Assembly: GCA_013298125.1 (NCBI GenBank)
Contig: JAAFJP010000003.1
Coordinates: 62,001-126,000, forward strand
DNA length: 64,000 bases
Direction: 5' to 3'
DNA from: Cytophagales bacterium
GTDB taxonomy: Bacteria; Bacteroidota; Bacteroidia; Cytophagales; Spirosomataceae
Shown here: positions 10,414 through 18,818 of the stretch, one piece after another
How positions within the stretch are numbered: the first letter of the stretch is position 1
Layout: each line of letters opens with the position of its first letter
The notes under the pieces: model-generated
Database searches by the model: none
Seen by the model: the letters and a program-made list of their open reading frames with translations, nothing else
What the model was told of the DNA's origin: nothing
Program-made: the position numbers and the translations under genes

Positions 10414-10944
10414 ATGAACTTAAAACCTAAATTTTGGAATGCTGATAAAATTGTCTCGTTCTCGGCTATTTTGATAAGTTTAGCCACGATGGGAGTTTAT
10501 ATTTATCAAACGCATTTGATTCAGAAACAACAACACGCTTCGGTGATGCCTTATTTGATGATTGGGTATTCGCATCATAGTAACGAACATTTTAATGTTG
10601 AAATAACAAATAATGGACTTGGACCAGCATTTGTTGAAGAAGTTAATGTATATTTTCAAGGAAAAAAATATCCCAACACAGATTTAGGAGTATTTTTCTA
10701 TGATTATAATTTTAAGAGAGATACCCTAAGTTTTGGGAATAGCTCCATAATTATTGGAACGCTTATCCCCTCAGGCAAAACTATTGTAAATGTTGAAGCA
10801 AATGATAGAAAAAATGCAGATAAATTTAACAAATACTTTCGTAACGATGAACCTTTAAAGTTAGAAATAATATACAGTTCTGTTTATGGAGAGCGTTGGC
10901 GAGCAAGAGGCGGATTTACCCGCCCTGAAAAATTAGAAAACTAA
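10414..10944 (+). CDS. Single-helix membrane protein, tandem family copy 3
   Basis: Unrecognised 176-residue paralogue of the preceding protein. It shares the start (FWNADKIVSFSAILISLATMGVY is the helix region), the QTHLIQKQQHASVMPY segment after the helix, the central NNGLGPAF motif and the terminal LEIIYSSVYGERW motif. It diverges most in the middle. It is last in the three-gene set, with 39 bases to the large type IX cargo gene. Function unknown. Confidence 0.8.
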   Translation: MNLKPKFWNADKIVSFSAILISLATMGVYIYQTHLIQKQQHASVMPYLMIGYSHHSNEHFNVEITNNGLGPAFVEEVNVYFQGKKYPNTDLGVFFYDYNFKRDTLSFGNSSIIIGTLIPSGKTIVNVEANDRKNADKFNKYFRNDEPLKLEIIYSSVYGERWRARGGFTRPEKLEN

Positions 10945-10983
10945 TACAACCAAAACACCTAAAAATCTGTCTGTAAGATAATT

Positions 10984-13197
10984 ATGAAAAGATTTCTCCT
11001 AACAATATTTCTTTTAACCGCCTTTTTAACTTCCACATTTGCTACGCATATTGTGGGGGGTGAAATAGAATTAATAGCCGTTAAAGGGCAAGCTGGAGCA
11101 ACTCATCAATTAAAACTCAATCTATATTTTGATGATGTAAATGGAAACGTCGGAGCAATTGACCAAACGCTAAATTTAGGTTTTTTCAGAAAAAGAGATA
11201 ATTTTTTTCTTGGTTCATACACTCTTCCTTTGGTGGCAAATGATTTAATTTCTTATACAAATCCTGCTTGTGTACAATCAAATGCGGTCAGAACAAGACT
11301 TTTACAATACAACCGTTTGATTAATTTACCCGCCGATGATTTCAGTGAAACGGAAGGATATTATATTTCGTGGGAACGTTGTTGTAGAAATAATATCATT
11401 TCAAATATTCAAACACCCGCCACGGCTGGTTCGGTTTTTTATTTAGAATTTCCTTCTCTAAAACAATACCCAAACACCTCTCCTACTTTTAAAACCCTCA
11501 CAGGCGATTACATCTGCCTAAATCGTCCATTTTCTTTTGAATTTGGAGCAACAGATGCTGATGGTGACAGTTTGGTGTATAGTTTGGTAACACCTTACAA
11601 TGGAAGTAGCACCTCCGCAAACCCAAGACCAGATATACCACAACCAAAATTTGGGTCAGATTATTCTTTCGTACGTTGGGGTGTAGGTTATGATGTGAGA
11701 AGTGTTATGTCGGGACCAGTTCCATTAAGGGTCAATGCCCGAACTGGACAGCTTACTGTAACAGTTGATAAAGAAGGTTTATATGTATTTTGTGTTTTGA
11801 CAGAAGAGTATAGAAAGGGCATAAAGATTGGTGCTGTGAGGCGAGATTTTCAGTTGAAAGCCATTGATTGTCCTATCAATAAAGCTCCTGTGGCACTTTT
11901 TAGAGAAAAAGGAAAAAAGGAATTTTATGAATCTTCTACAATAATCAATTTTAAGGTTGGTGAAAAAAGGTGTTTGACCATTTTAGAAACCGACCCAGAT
12001 TTGAACCAGTTGATTAACATGAAAATTGTTCCCGTTAATTTTAAAACTACACCAACGATTACTCCTTCGTCTTTACAAACAACTTCGTCAAAAGATACGC
12101 TAAGGGCAGAGGTTTGTTTTGATGATTGTTCGGAATCCTTTGATGGAAAACCATTAGTTTTTGATGTAATTGCCTCTGATAATGGATGCCCTCAACCCCT
12201 CACTACAACGCTCAGAATGCAAGTTTTTATTGAACCAAGACCAAACGAAGCTCCGAAAGTTAGTACAGATTTGCCCAATCAAAAAGGAGAATCTTTAATT
12301 GGGAAGTTACTAAAATTCAATGTTTTAGGGACTGATAAAGACAATGACAATATCACTGTAACAGCTCGTGGGCGTGGATTTACGCTTGCACAGGCGGGTA
12401 TGAGTTTTGCGGGTGGCTCAGGTGTGGGGAAATTGACTTCACCTTTTACGTGGACACCCGTTTGCGACCTCACACGCAAGGGAGATTATATCGTAGATTT
12501 TATTTTGACAGATACTCGTTGCGGTAGAAATTTGAAGGATAGTATTTCTGTAACCTTGAAAGCAATTACACCGTTTAGCGACCCGCCAGAAGTCAAAACC
12601 AGTCTTTTGAAGAATGAAATTGAAGTAATTTTAGATGGAACAGAACCACAGCCCATCAATTTTGATGTAATTTCCACGGATATAAATTCAGACCCACTGA
12701 AACTATATGCCCAACCAAAAGGCTTTGATTTGAAGTCGGTAGGCATGATTTGGACGGATAAAGATGGCGTTGCCAGAATCGTAAATCCTTTTGCTTGGAA
12801 GCCTGATTGTAGTTTTTTGAAGGGAAAAGATCAAGCTGAATATAAGATAGATTTTATTACGGAAGATAATTCTTGTAGTCCTAATCGTTTTGATACGACT
12901 TCGGTGAAAATTACGCTGAAAAACAAGATTGCCAATTATGATATTTTCAAACCTGCCAATGTATTTACGCCCAATGGAGACGGTAAAAACGACTATTTCA
13001 GTTTAGATTTACCTGAAAATAATTGCTCAGAGGCTTTTGAATACATAGAAATTTTCAATCGCTGGGGAAGTTCGGGTTACAAAACTTCTGATAGAAATTT
13101 CAAATGGACAGGTGGCGAATTTGCCTCTGGGGATTATTATTATTTGATAAAATTTACGACGAAGGAGTTTAAGGGGTGGGTGAGTCTGATACGTTAA
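10984..13197 (+). CDS. Secreted protein with type B (gliding-motility-type) C-terminal sorting domain
   Basis: A 737-residue exported protein. A Sec signal peptide (MKRFLLTIFLLTAFLTSTFA) is followed by THIVGGEIE, a start common to large Bacteroidota surface proteins. Several Ig/cadherin-like beta repeats follow, with recurring calcium-type motifs such as TDADGDSLVYS, TDKDNDNIT and DINSDPLKL. The last 90 residues hold VFTPNGDGKNDYF and EIFNRWGS, the hallmark of the CHU_C / type B sorting domain recognised by the type IX secretion system. It is probably a cell-surface adhesin or motility-associated protein. Its stop overlaps that of the convergent Uma2 gene by three bases. Confidence 0.92.
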   Translation: MKRFLLTIFLLTAFLTSTFATHIVGGEIELIAVKGQAGATHQLKLNLYFDDVNGNVGAIDQTLNLGFFRKRDNFFLGSYTLPLVANDLISYTNPACVQSNAVRTRLLQYNRLINLPADDFSETEGYYISWERCCRNNIISNIQTPATAGSVFYLEFPSLKQYPNTSPTFKTLTGDYICLNRPFSFEFGATDADGDSLVYSLVTPYNGSSTSANPRPDIPQPKFGSDYSFVRWGVGYDVRSVMSGPVPLRVNARTGQLTVTVDKEGLYVFCVLTEEYRKGIKIGAVRRDFQLKAIDCPINKAPVALFREKGKKEFYESSTIINFKVGEKRCLTILETDPDLNQLINMKIVPVNFKTTPTITPSSLQTTSSKDTLRAEVCFDDCSESFDGKPLVFDVIASDNGCPQPLTTTLRMQVFIEPRPNEAPKVSTDLPNQKGESLIGKLLKFNVLGTDKDNDNITVTARGRGFTLAQAGMSFAGGSGVGKLTSPFTWTPVCDLTRKGDYIVDFILTDTRCGRNLKDSISVTLKAITPFSDPPEVKTSLLKNEIEVILDGTEPQPINFDVISTDINSDPLKLYAQPKGFDLKSVGMIWTDKDGVARIVNPFAWKPDCSFLKGKDQAEYKIDFITEDNSCSPNRFDTTSVKITLKNKIANYDIFKPANVFTPNGDGKNDYFSLDLPENNCSEAFEYIEIFNRWGSSGYKTSDRNFKWTGGEFASGDYYYLIKFTTKEFKGWVSLIR

Positions 13198-13802
13198 ACT
13201 TCTGATTTCAAGAAACTTAACTCGAATTCTAAATTTGGTAAAACATTTTCTCCCGATAAAATATTATCAAAACCAATAATCAAATCAACAGTTCCATTTG
13301 CTCTGAAAATTCTAACCTCCTCCCCTTTTGGATAAATTAACCACGCCAATTGACAACCATTATCAATCCATTTGTGCATTTTTTCAACTGCATATTTCAA
13401 ATCGTCAGAATTTGACATTAATTCAATTACGAACTCAGGACAAAGAGGAGGAAATTTAGTTTGTTCTTCAAGCGTTAATGCGTTCCAACGTTCATTTGAA
13501 ACCCATGCTGCATCAGGGGAACGCACTGCCGAACTTGGTAATCTGAAAGCGGTTGAAGAATCGAAAAGTTGTCCTAATTTGTTTTTACGATTCCAGATTC
13601 CTAAATCAATTATCAAATCGCTATTTTTAATTCCTGTGAGTCCTCCTGTATTAGGCATAATAATAATTTTTCCGAAAGCATCTCTTTCGAACTTTGTTTG
13701 GTCATTCAATAAACAAAATTGGTAAAATTCGTCATCAGTCATCAGATGATTATCCAATTGTTTTAGTGAATAAATGCTCTCATATTCCGAGGTTATTACC
13801 AT
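13194..13802 (-). CDS. Uma2 family (DUF820) nuclease-fold protein
   Basis: A 202-residue protein of the Uma2 family, which has the PD-(D/E)xK restriction-endonuclease fold. The active-site pattern is visible: SPDAAWVSNERW, then CPEFVIELMS, then KMHKWIDNGCQLAWLIYP. The family is abundant in cyanobacteria and Cytophagales, often in many copies, and its role is not settled. It stands alone here; the convergent neighbour ends inside its last codons. The upstream 149 bases hold only the terminator of the next gene. Confidence 0.88.
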   Translation of the reverse strand: MVITSEYESIYSLKQLDNHLMTDDEFYQFCLLNDQTKFERDAFGKIIIMPNTGGLTGIKNSDLIIDLGIWNRKNKLGQLFDSSTAFRLPSSAVRSPDAAWVSNERWNALTLEEQTKFPPLCPEFVIELMSNSDDLKYAVEKMHKWIDNGCQLAWLIYPKGEEVRIFRANGTVDLIIGFDNILSGENVLPNLEFELSFLKSEV

Positions 13803-13882
13803 TTTATAAGTTTTTTATTTATTACAATTCAAATATACGATTTTTATTGAAATGTAATACTCATCGGCGTTTTAATAAGCTA

Positions 13883-13926
13883 AAAACCGCTAACAATTCC
13901 TCAAATTGAGTTTTGCTAACGGTTTT
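13883..13926 (-). terminator. Terminator-like stem downstream of the AEC permease
   Basis: Arms 13883-13896 and 13913-13926 pair along 14 bases when two G-U wobbles are allowed, and on the minus strand the second arm ends in a T-rich tract. It lies just after the permease stop. Confidence 0.65.
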
Positions 13927-13951
13927 GGATTAAGAAATATAGAGATTTAAG

Positions 13952-15046
13952 CTACGCTTTTGAGAATTTAAAATACGGTTTTTTGAATAAATGCGGGGCA
14001 AGACCTAAGCCTGTCAAAATCAATCCAAAAATTAGTAAAGTTGTTGTGTTGGCAAAAAACTCCCCTGACGCTAAGATTCCCATTACTAAAACTGTTGAAA
14101 GTGGCAATGAAAAGGCTAAAATCAAAACCGCCAAATTCATGTCAAAAGTTCTTCTATCTTTTCCGACATCTTTGTTATCTTCTTTTAAATTGATACCTGA
14201 AATATGGGCAAAGGGCCAAAAACTGCATGAACTCAATGGAACAACTACCGCCAATAAAATCAAATTGGGTGCGGTTACATTAAAAACAGAAATAATCAAA
14301 ACACTAAAAAGTAGCGTAATTCCTGCCCTAAACAACAGAATCGAACTTACCAACTTGATTTTACCTTCTTTTAATTGAACCGCCATACCAATATAAATCA
14401 ATACCAAAGGAGTCATTAGCGTGCTGGCACGAGTAAAAAGTTCAGACACAACCGTCGGTAATGAGTTCATATTCAGACCAAAAGAGAGAAAAATAATCGC
14501 CAAAAGCATGATGATATTGATGGGTTCTTTGACCAAACTCAATAACAAACTTTTCACCTTTCCTTTCTCTTCACCATCTTCCTTTTTATGGTTCTTTAAA
14601 TACATATTCATTGCCATAAAATAGAGAAAATTTAAGGCAAAAAACTTATTTCCGACATCTCCCATTGCTGCCAAAGCCAAGGAATCATCTCCCAAAAACT
14701 CATTGATAAAAGGGAAACTGGATAAGCCAGGAGCTAAGGATGGCAATAACATCCGCAGAGTTCTTCCTGATGAACTTTCGTTATCAATGCCAAAAATGGG
14801 TAAGAATAAGGGCGTTAAAAAGAAAATAAAAAAGTTGAAACCTAAAATTAATATTGGATAAATTAACAGAGAAAGGCTTATTTTTATGCCCATCAAAGCG
14901 ATAAATACCGTTGAAGGAAGGGCAACAGAAAGGATGACTTCTTTGATGCCATTTATTTCTGTTTTATTCTTAATTTTTGTTCTCAAAGCCAATCCTAAGC
15001 CTATTAAAAGCAATAGAATTAACGTTTTTTGTAGGGCTTCTAACAT
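13952..15046 (-). CDS. AEC (auxin efflux carrier) family permease
   Basis: An integral membrane protein of 364 residues with about ten hydrophobic helices in two halves, as in the AEC family of organic-acid or amino-acid transporters. Visible features are the early LILLLLIGLGLALR helix, the repeat-start VILSVALPSTVFIALMG with its conserved proline, and a hydrophilic lysine/glutamate-rich linker (KNHKKEDGEEKGK) between the halves. The substrate is unknown. It is a single gene downstream of the aminotransferase on neither's obvious operon, because a terminator-like stem lies before it on the far side. Confidence 0.75.
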   Translation of the reverse strand: MLEALQKTLILLLLIGLGLALRTKIKNKTEINGIKEVILSVALPSTVFIALMGIKISLSLLIYPILILGFNFFIFFLTPLFLPIFGIDNESSSGRTLRMLLPSLAPGLSSFPFINEFLGDDSLALAAMGDVGNKFFALNFLYFMAMNMYLKNHKKEDGEEKGKVKSLLLSLVKEPINIIMLLAIIFLSFGLNMNSLPTVVSELFTRASTLMTPLVLIYIGMAVQLKEGKIKLVSSILLFRAGITLLFSVLIISVFNVTAPNLILLAVVVPLSSCSFWPFAHISGINLKEDNKDVGKDRRTFDMNLAVLILAFSLPLSTVLVMGILASGEFFANTTTLLIFGLILTGLGLAPHLFKKPYFKFSKA

Positions 15047-15094
15047 GATATATGTGTATTTTCGATGCTTGATTTATTTCAAAAAATAGCAAAA

Positions 15095-15123
15095 TTTGGT
15101 AGTATCATTCAGACACTACCAAA
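15095..15123 (-). terminator. Terminator-like stem after the aminotransferase
   Basis: Nine-base perfect arms (TTTGGTAGT at 15095-15103, ACTACCAAA at 15115-15123). On the minus strand the stem is followed by TTTTGC. It sits 22 bases after the aminotransferase stop. Confidence 0.65.
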
Positions 15124-15144
15124 TCCACTAATCAGGGACAAAAA

Positions 15145-16332
15145 CTAAGAGATTTCGCCTAATGCCTTCACAAACATTTTCATTTCGTCCATAGTACCCA
15201 TACTTACCCTACACCAAGGCTTATTTTGGATATCGAATGTGCGAATCATAATGCCTTTTGAGGTCATTTTTGCTAAGAAATCTTTACCATTCATCGCAAT
15301 CGGGAAAATCACGAAATTGGTATAGGATGGAATATATTTATAGTTCATCTTAGTCAGATTTTCGTATAAATATTTCTTGCACTCAGTATTGAGTTTTTTG
15401 GTATTGGCTTGAAATTCTTTGTCCTCAAAACTGGCAATTGCACCCAAAACTGATGTATGAGAAATCCCCATACCTCCACGAGTGATTTTTTGTACTTGGT
15501 CTAAGAATTTGGGAGTGGCTACTGCATAGCCTACTCTTAAACCTGCCATACCCATAATTTTAGAAAAAGTACGAGCAATGATAACGTTTTTGTTTTGTGA
15601 TAATAACGAAACCATACTTTCAGTCCCTGTTCCTTCCGCTAATTCGAGATAGGCTTCATCAATGAATACTGGCACTTTTTCAGAAACTCTTGAACAAAAA
15701 GCCAACAAATCTTTACCTGCCGTGATACTTCCTACGGGATTATTTGGGTTACATATATACACCATTTTAGTATCTTTATCAATGGCTTTTTCCATCGCAT
15801 CAAGGTCGTGCGACCAGTCGCTTTTGCATGGAACAGCCTTCCAAGTTGCCCCAGTTGCCTCCGCCACACGGATTAATGACATATAGGTTGGGTCGGCAGA
15901 AACAACATTTCCACCTTTCATAAATAAAACCAAAGCCACTTTTTCTAATAAATCAGAAGAACCTGGTCCCATCATAATATGGTCTTTTGACACTCCTTCT
16001 TTTGCAGCAATTTTATCAACCAAAGTGGCTAATTCCTTCCAAGAATAGCGATTTCCTCCTGCTACTGACTCCATTACGGCTTTTTTTGTACTTTCTGGTG
16101 GACCATAAGGATTTTCGTTGGCATTTAATCTCGCCATCATTGCCGAAACATTTGGACGTTCATCCAAGAAATGTTCTCTCAATAAAGGGCTATAATACAA
16201 TCTGTTTTGAGTATCAACTTTAAAGGATGAACTCGAAAATGCACCCATCGAAAGGTGCGGAGCTAATGCCATCCCGCTGATGGTCATTAAACTTGACTTT
16301 AAAAGATTTCGTCTGTTAATCGTGTTGCTCAT
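15145..16332 (-). CDS. PLP-dependent aminotransferase, histidinol-phosphate type, with Tat-like signal
   Basis: A class I/II aminotransferase of 395 residues resembling HisC. Seen: the substrate segment LNANENPYGPP, CNPNNPVG (residues 194-201), IDEAYLE with the PLP-ring aspartate, and the Schiff-base lysine Lys258 in ARTFSKIMGMAGLRVGYA. The N-terminus is MSNTINRRNLLKSS plus a hydrophobic stretch, a twin-arginine-like signal, so unlike biosynthetic HisC this enzyme is probably exported folded with its cofactor. No histidine genes are nearby. Exported HisC-like proteins are known in Bacteroidota; their substrate is not clear to me. Confidence 0.88.
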   Translation of the reverse strand: MSNTINRRNLLKSSLMTISGMALAPHLSMGAFSSSSFKVDTQNRLYYSPLLREHFLDERPNVSAMMARLNANENPYGPPESTKKAVMESVAGGNRYSWKELATLVDKIAAKEGVSKDHIMMGPGSSDLLEKVALVLFMKGGNVVSADPTYMSLIRVAEATGATWKAVPCKSDWSHDLDAMEKAIDKDTKMVYICNPNNPVGSITAGKDLLAFCSRVSEKVPVFIDEAYLELAEGTGTESMVSLLSQNKNVIIARTFSKIMGMAGLRVGYAVATPKFLDQVQKITRGGMGISHTSVLGAIASFEDKEFQANTKKLNTECKKYLYENLTKMNYKYIPSYTNFVIFPIAMNGKDFLAKMTSKGIMIRTFDIQNKPWCRVSMGTMDEMKMFVKALGEIS

Positions 16333-16420
16333 GATAATTCTTAGTTTTTGTTTTAGAATTTTGGGAACTCAACTAAAATAATTTTTCCAATTTTGAATAA
16401 TTCTTTTCACCCTACTCTTC

Positions 16421-16466
16421 GTTAAAAAAACTCAGTAGAACTCTGTTATACGTCAGTTTTTTTAAC
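16421..16466. terminator. Terminator downstream of the SusCD lipoprotein gene
   Basis: Perfect 12-base arms (16421-16432, 16455-16466) containing seven-base A and T runs. It lies between the last gene of the SusCD unit and the aminotransferase promoter region and fits termination on the minus strand. Confidence 0.65.
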
Positions 16467-16522
16467 TTGATTAGAATTAAAATAACAATCCCAACTTGGA
16501 CAAATCATTTCAGTTGCGTTCC

Positions 16523-16993
16523 CTATTTTATCGCTGTTAATCTGAAATTCTTTGTAAATGAAACGTCCTTGTAGGTAGCCGAACAACTCAGTAAAACCGA
16601 TGAACCAGCTACTGGTGTAGCGATTCCAAGGTTTTTCCAAGAGACTTTCAAGACCGAACGTCCTTTATCGTCTGTTGCTACTTCTGAGATTTTTGTTCCG
16701 CTCCTGAATTTATAAGTTACCATCAATGATTTTACTGGAAGGCTGTCAATCCCAACCTTATTATCCAAAATTCCATCTTTATTCAACTCAAATAGACGAG
16801 CTGAAATTGTTGCATCCGAAGAAGCCGATGAAACGATGGCTGGCTCAGTGGTCAGTCCCGAAGTTTTGCCGTTAATATCTTCAAATATTACTAAAACGGG
16901 CGAAACAACTCTATCAACAAATGGGTCTTCTTCTTTGCAAGACACGCCAATTATTGATAGAAAAAAGAGAAGTGTATATTGTAATTTATTCAT
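16523..16993 (-). CDS. Small lipoprotein of the SusCD locus
   Basis: Unrecognised 156-residue protein with a lipoprotein signal (MNKLQYTLLFFLSIIGVSC, cysteine 19 of the lipobox). The mature part looks beta-rich, with an internal segment KSLMVTYKFRSG and a C-terminal FTKNFRLTAIK. I start at the ATG at 16993; the frame is open 30 bases further, but the signal peptide then loses its compact shape. It follows susD by about 100 bases, separated by a REP-like hairpin, and is probably a surface accessory protein of the same uptake system. Confidence 0.7.
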   Translation of the reverse strand: MNKLQYTLLFFLSIIGVSCKEEDPFVDRVVSPVLVIFEDINGKTSGLTTEPAIVSSASSDATISARLFELNKDGILDNKVGIDSLPVKSLMVTYKFRSGTKISEVATDDKGRSVLKVSWKNLGIATPVAGSSVLLSCSATYKDVSFTKNFRLTAIK

Positions 16994-17041
16994 GATATTT
17001 TTAGTTAAAATGTCAATTATCAAATCATTACGATAGTATTT

Positions 17042-17076
17042 TACGGAAGTCGTCCTTCAAAAGGACGACTTCCGTA
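17042..17076. repeat. REP-like perfect hairpin
   Basis: Sixteen-base perfect arms (17042-17057 and 17061-17076) around the loop CAA, starting TACGGAAGTCG. It lies between susD and the small lipoprotein gene. G+C is higher than the surroundings and there is no T-run, so it looks like a mobile REP palindrome rather than a terminator. Confidence 0.8.
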
Positions 17077-17091
17077 CGGACTGGTTAATTC

Positions 17092-18558
17092 TTACTCCGC
17101 CCACCAAAGTTTGGTTTTCATATTATCCGTTCCGTTCATTTTTACCCCTTCGTCCAACTTTGCTTTATTCAAAGAATACTCCGTTGTTGGGTATGGCAAA
17201 CGAGTTGGTACGACACCATCATTTTCAAAAATAGCTCTTGGGTCTTTAACAGGAAGTTTTGGAAAACCTGTTCTCCGAAATTCTGTCCAAGCATCAACTC
17301 CTTGCCCAAAAAGAGCTATCCACTTTTGATCCATGATTTTTTCTTTTGAAATAGTACCTAAGTTTTTGATATAATCCGTTGGGGTCGTGAGAGCATATTG
17401 GGCAAAAGATGCGTCTATACCTCTTTTGAAAAAATCATCTGCCGAACCTGTAATGTCTTTATCAAAAGCCGCCTCCGCTAAGGTTAATTGTAATTCGCTG
17501 TAAGTCATAATAAAACTTGGTGAGCTGGCTTGAACAAAATAATTACCAATAGTTGAAGCCGTACTCAAATAAGTCGTTGCGATGGCATCTGGCAAACCAT
17601 TTGGGATTCCTTCAAAAGTATTTGCCTTATTTCTATTCGCAAAAACACCCAATCGAGTATCATTCAATGCCGTTAATTTATCGACCAAAGTTTTACTAAC
17701 ATTCCAATCCGTGCGACTTCCTACAACCATTACTTCATTCCATTCATTATTGCTTGGTCGAACAATGGTATTTGCTAAAAGGGCATTATCAGCATTACTG
17801 GTAAAAATCGGGAACTTGGTAGCATCTGAAACAATCTCTTGCATAATTGCCTTAGACTCAGCGGATTTCTTTGCTGCCTGACGATTTGCCAAACGAAGTC
17901 TCAGAGAATTAGCAAATTTTTTCCACTTCAAAATATCGCCATTGTAAATAATATCTCCCGAAATCGTAGGACCTCCAACGGTCAGTTTTTCGTTAGCAAG
18001 TTTCAAATCAGCTAATAATCCTTCGTAGATTTTATCCACCGAATCATACGTGGGAGTATATACAGGCGTTTCCTCTGTGCCTTTAATGGCATCTGAATAA
18101 GGAATTGCTCCATACAAGTCCGTCAAAATCGAGAAAGTCCAAGAACGCATCACTAAGGCAATTCCCTCATAATTTCTGTTCGGGGTTTTGCCCGTGGGGC
18201 TTGTTTCTTTGATAATTCTCTGGAAATTCAACAAACCATCATTGTATAGTGCCTTCCAAGTATTGTTGTAAAAAGTGGGCGTAATTCCATAATTATCGCC
18301 TTCATTAGAATAAATATTTCTGGATAAATATTGAATCCAGAGCATCGCACCGTCCAAATTGAGACGTTCAAAACGAGTATTACCTCCCCAATATCTATCC
18401 ACCGATTTCTCGACAGCATAAGGAAAAAGATATTGAGCTCCAATCGTTGTTGGATTGTTGGGATCAACATTTAAATCGTCAAATTTGCTCGTACAGGCAT
18501 TTATTGATGAGATTAAAGTGATTATTGCCAATGAATATATAGTCTTTGATAGTTTCAT
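17092..18558 (-). CDS. SusD/RagB-type nutrient-binding outer membrane lipoprotein
   Basis: Surface lipoprotein that caps the SusC channel and captures the nutrient. The 488 residues start with a lipoprotein signal ending in INAC (Cys22), followed by TSKFDDLNVDPNNPT, which is typical of the SusD-like-2 subfamily. TPR-like helices follow (LRLANRQA, ELQLTLAEAAF), then the C-terminal WTEFRRTGFP block and the PTRLPYP segment. It lies 260 bases after susC on the same strand; the gap holds a long palindrome. Neighbours give no polysaccharide-degrading enzyme, so the ligand could be a peptide, siderophore or glycan. Confidence 0.93.
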   Translation of the reverse strand: MKLSKTIYSLAIITLISSINACTSKFDDLNVDPNNPTTIGAQYLFPYAVEKSVDRYWGGNTRFERLNLDGAMLWIQYLSRNIYSNEGDNYGITPTFYNNTWKALYNDGLLNFQRIIKETSPTGKTPNRNYEGIALVMRSWTFSILTDLYGAIPYSDAIKGTEETPVYTPTYDSVDKIYEGLLADLKLANEKLTVGGPTISGDIIYNGDILKWKKFANSLRLRLANRQAAKKSAESKAIMQEIVSDATKFPIFTSNADNALLANTIVRPSNNEWNEVMVVGSRTDWNVSKTLVDKLTALNDTRLGVFANRNKANTFEGIPNGLPDAIATTYLSTASTIGNYFVQASSPSFIMTYSELQLTLAEAAFDKDITGSADDFFKRGIDASFAQYALTTPTDYIKNLGTISKEKIMDQKWIALFGQGVDAWTEFRRTGFPKLPVKDPRAIFENDGVVPTRLPYPTTEYSLNKAKLDEGVKMNGTDNMKTKLWWAE

Positions 18559-18610
18559 ATTTTCAAAATTTTAGTTGGAAATAAATAACAAATTAGTTTC
18601 CTCTTATTCA

Positions 18611-18730
18611 GGTATGAGGTTACACAGAGAACCACAGAGTTTTAAAAAGAGAGCCACAGAGTCTTCCAGAGGTAATTTTCTCTGTAGTTCTCTAAATTTT
18701 TCTCTGTGGTTCTCTGTGTAACCTCATACC
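18611..18730. repeat. 120-bp nested palindrome between susC and susD
   Basis: Outer arms of 29 bases match perfectly (18611-18639 and 18702-18730). Inside them the word AGAGAACCACAGAG recurs in variant form (AGAGAGCCACAGAG near 18648-18663 and the reverse of AGAGAACTACAGAG near 18679-18692), so a second, imperfect stem is nested. The RNA would fold into one long rod in the susC-susD spacer. Confidence 0.9.
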
Positions 18731-18785
18731 CAAAAACTATTCTCACTTTTCTACATCAATGAGATTAGATTATCCTATTAGCAAC

Positions 18786-18800
18786 CTCCAAATTTTGGAG
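18786..18800. repeat. Short hairpin after susC
   Basis: CTCCAAA and TTTGGAG arms around one T, 18 bases beyond the susC stop. Possibly part of susC mRNA 3' structure; weak on its own. Confidence 0.4.
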
Positions 18801-18818
18801 ATTTAGTTGGTCATACCC

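Noticed and set aside
13194-13197. Overlapping stop codons of convergent genes (also at 52997-53000) as a special regulatory device
   Set aside because: Two cases of three- to four-base overlap are expected in a compact genome; nothing else marks them.
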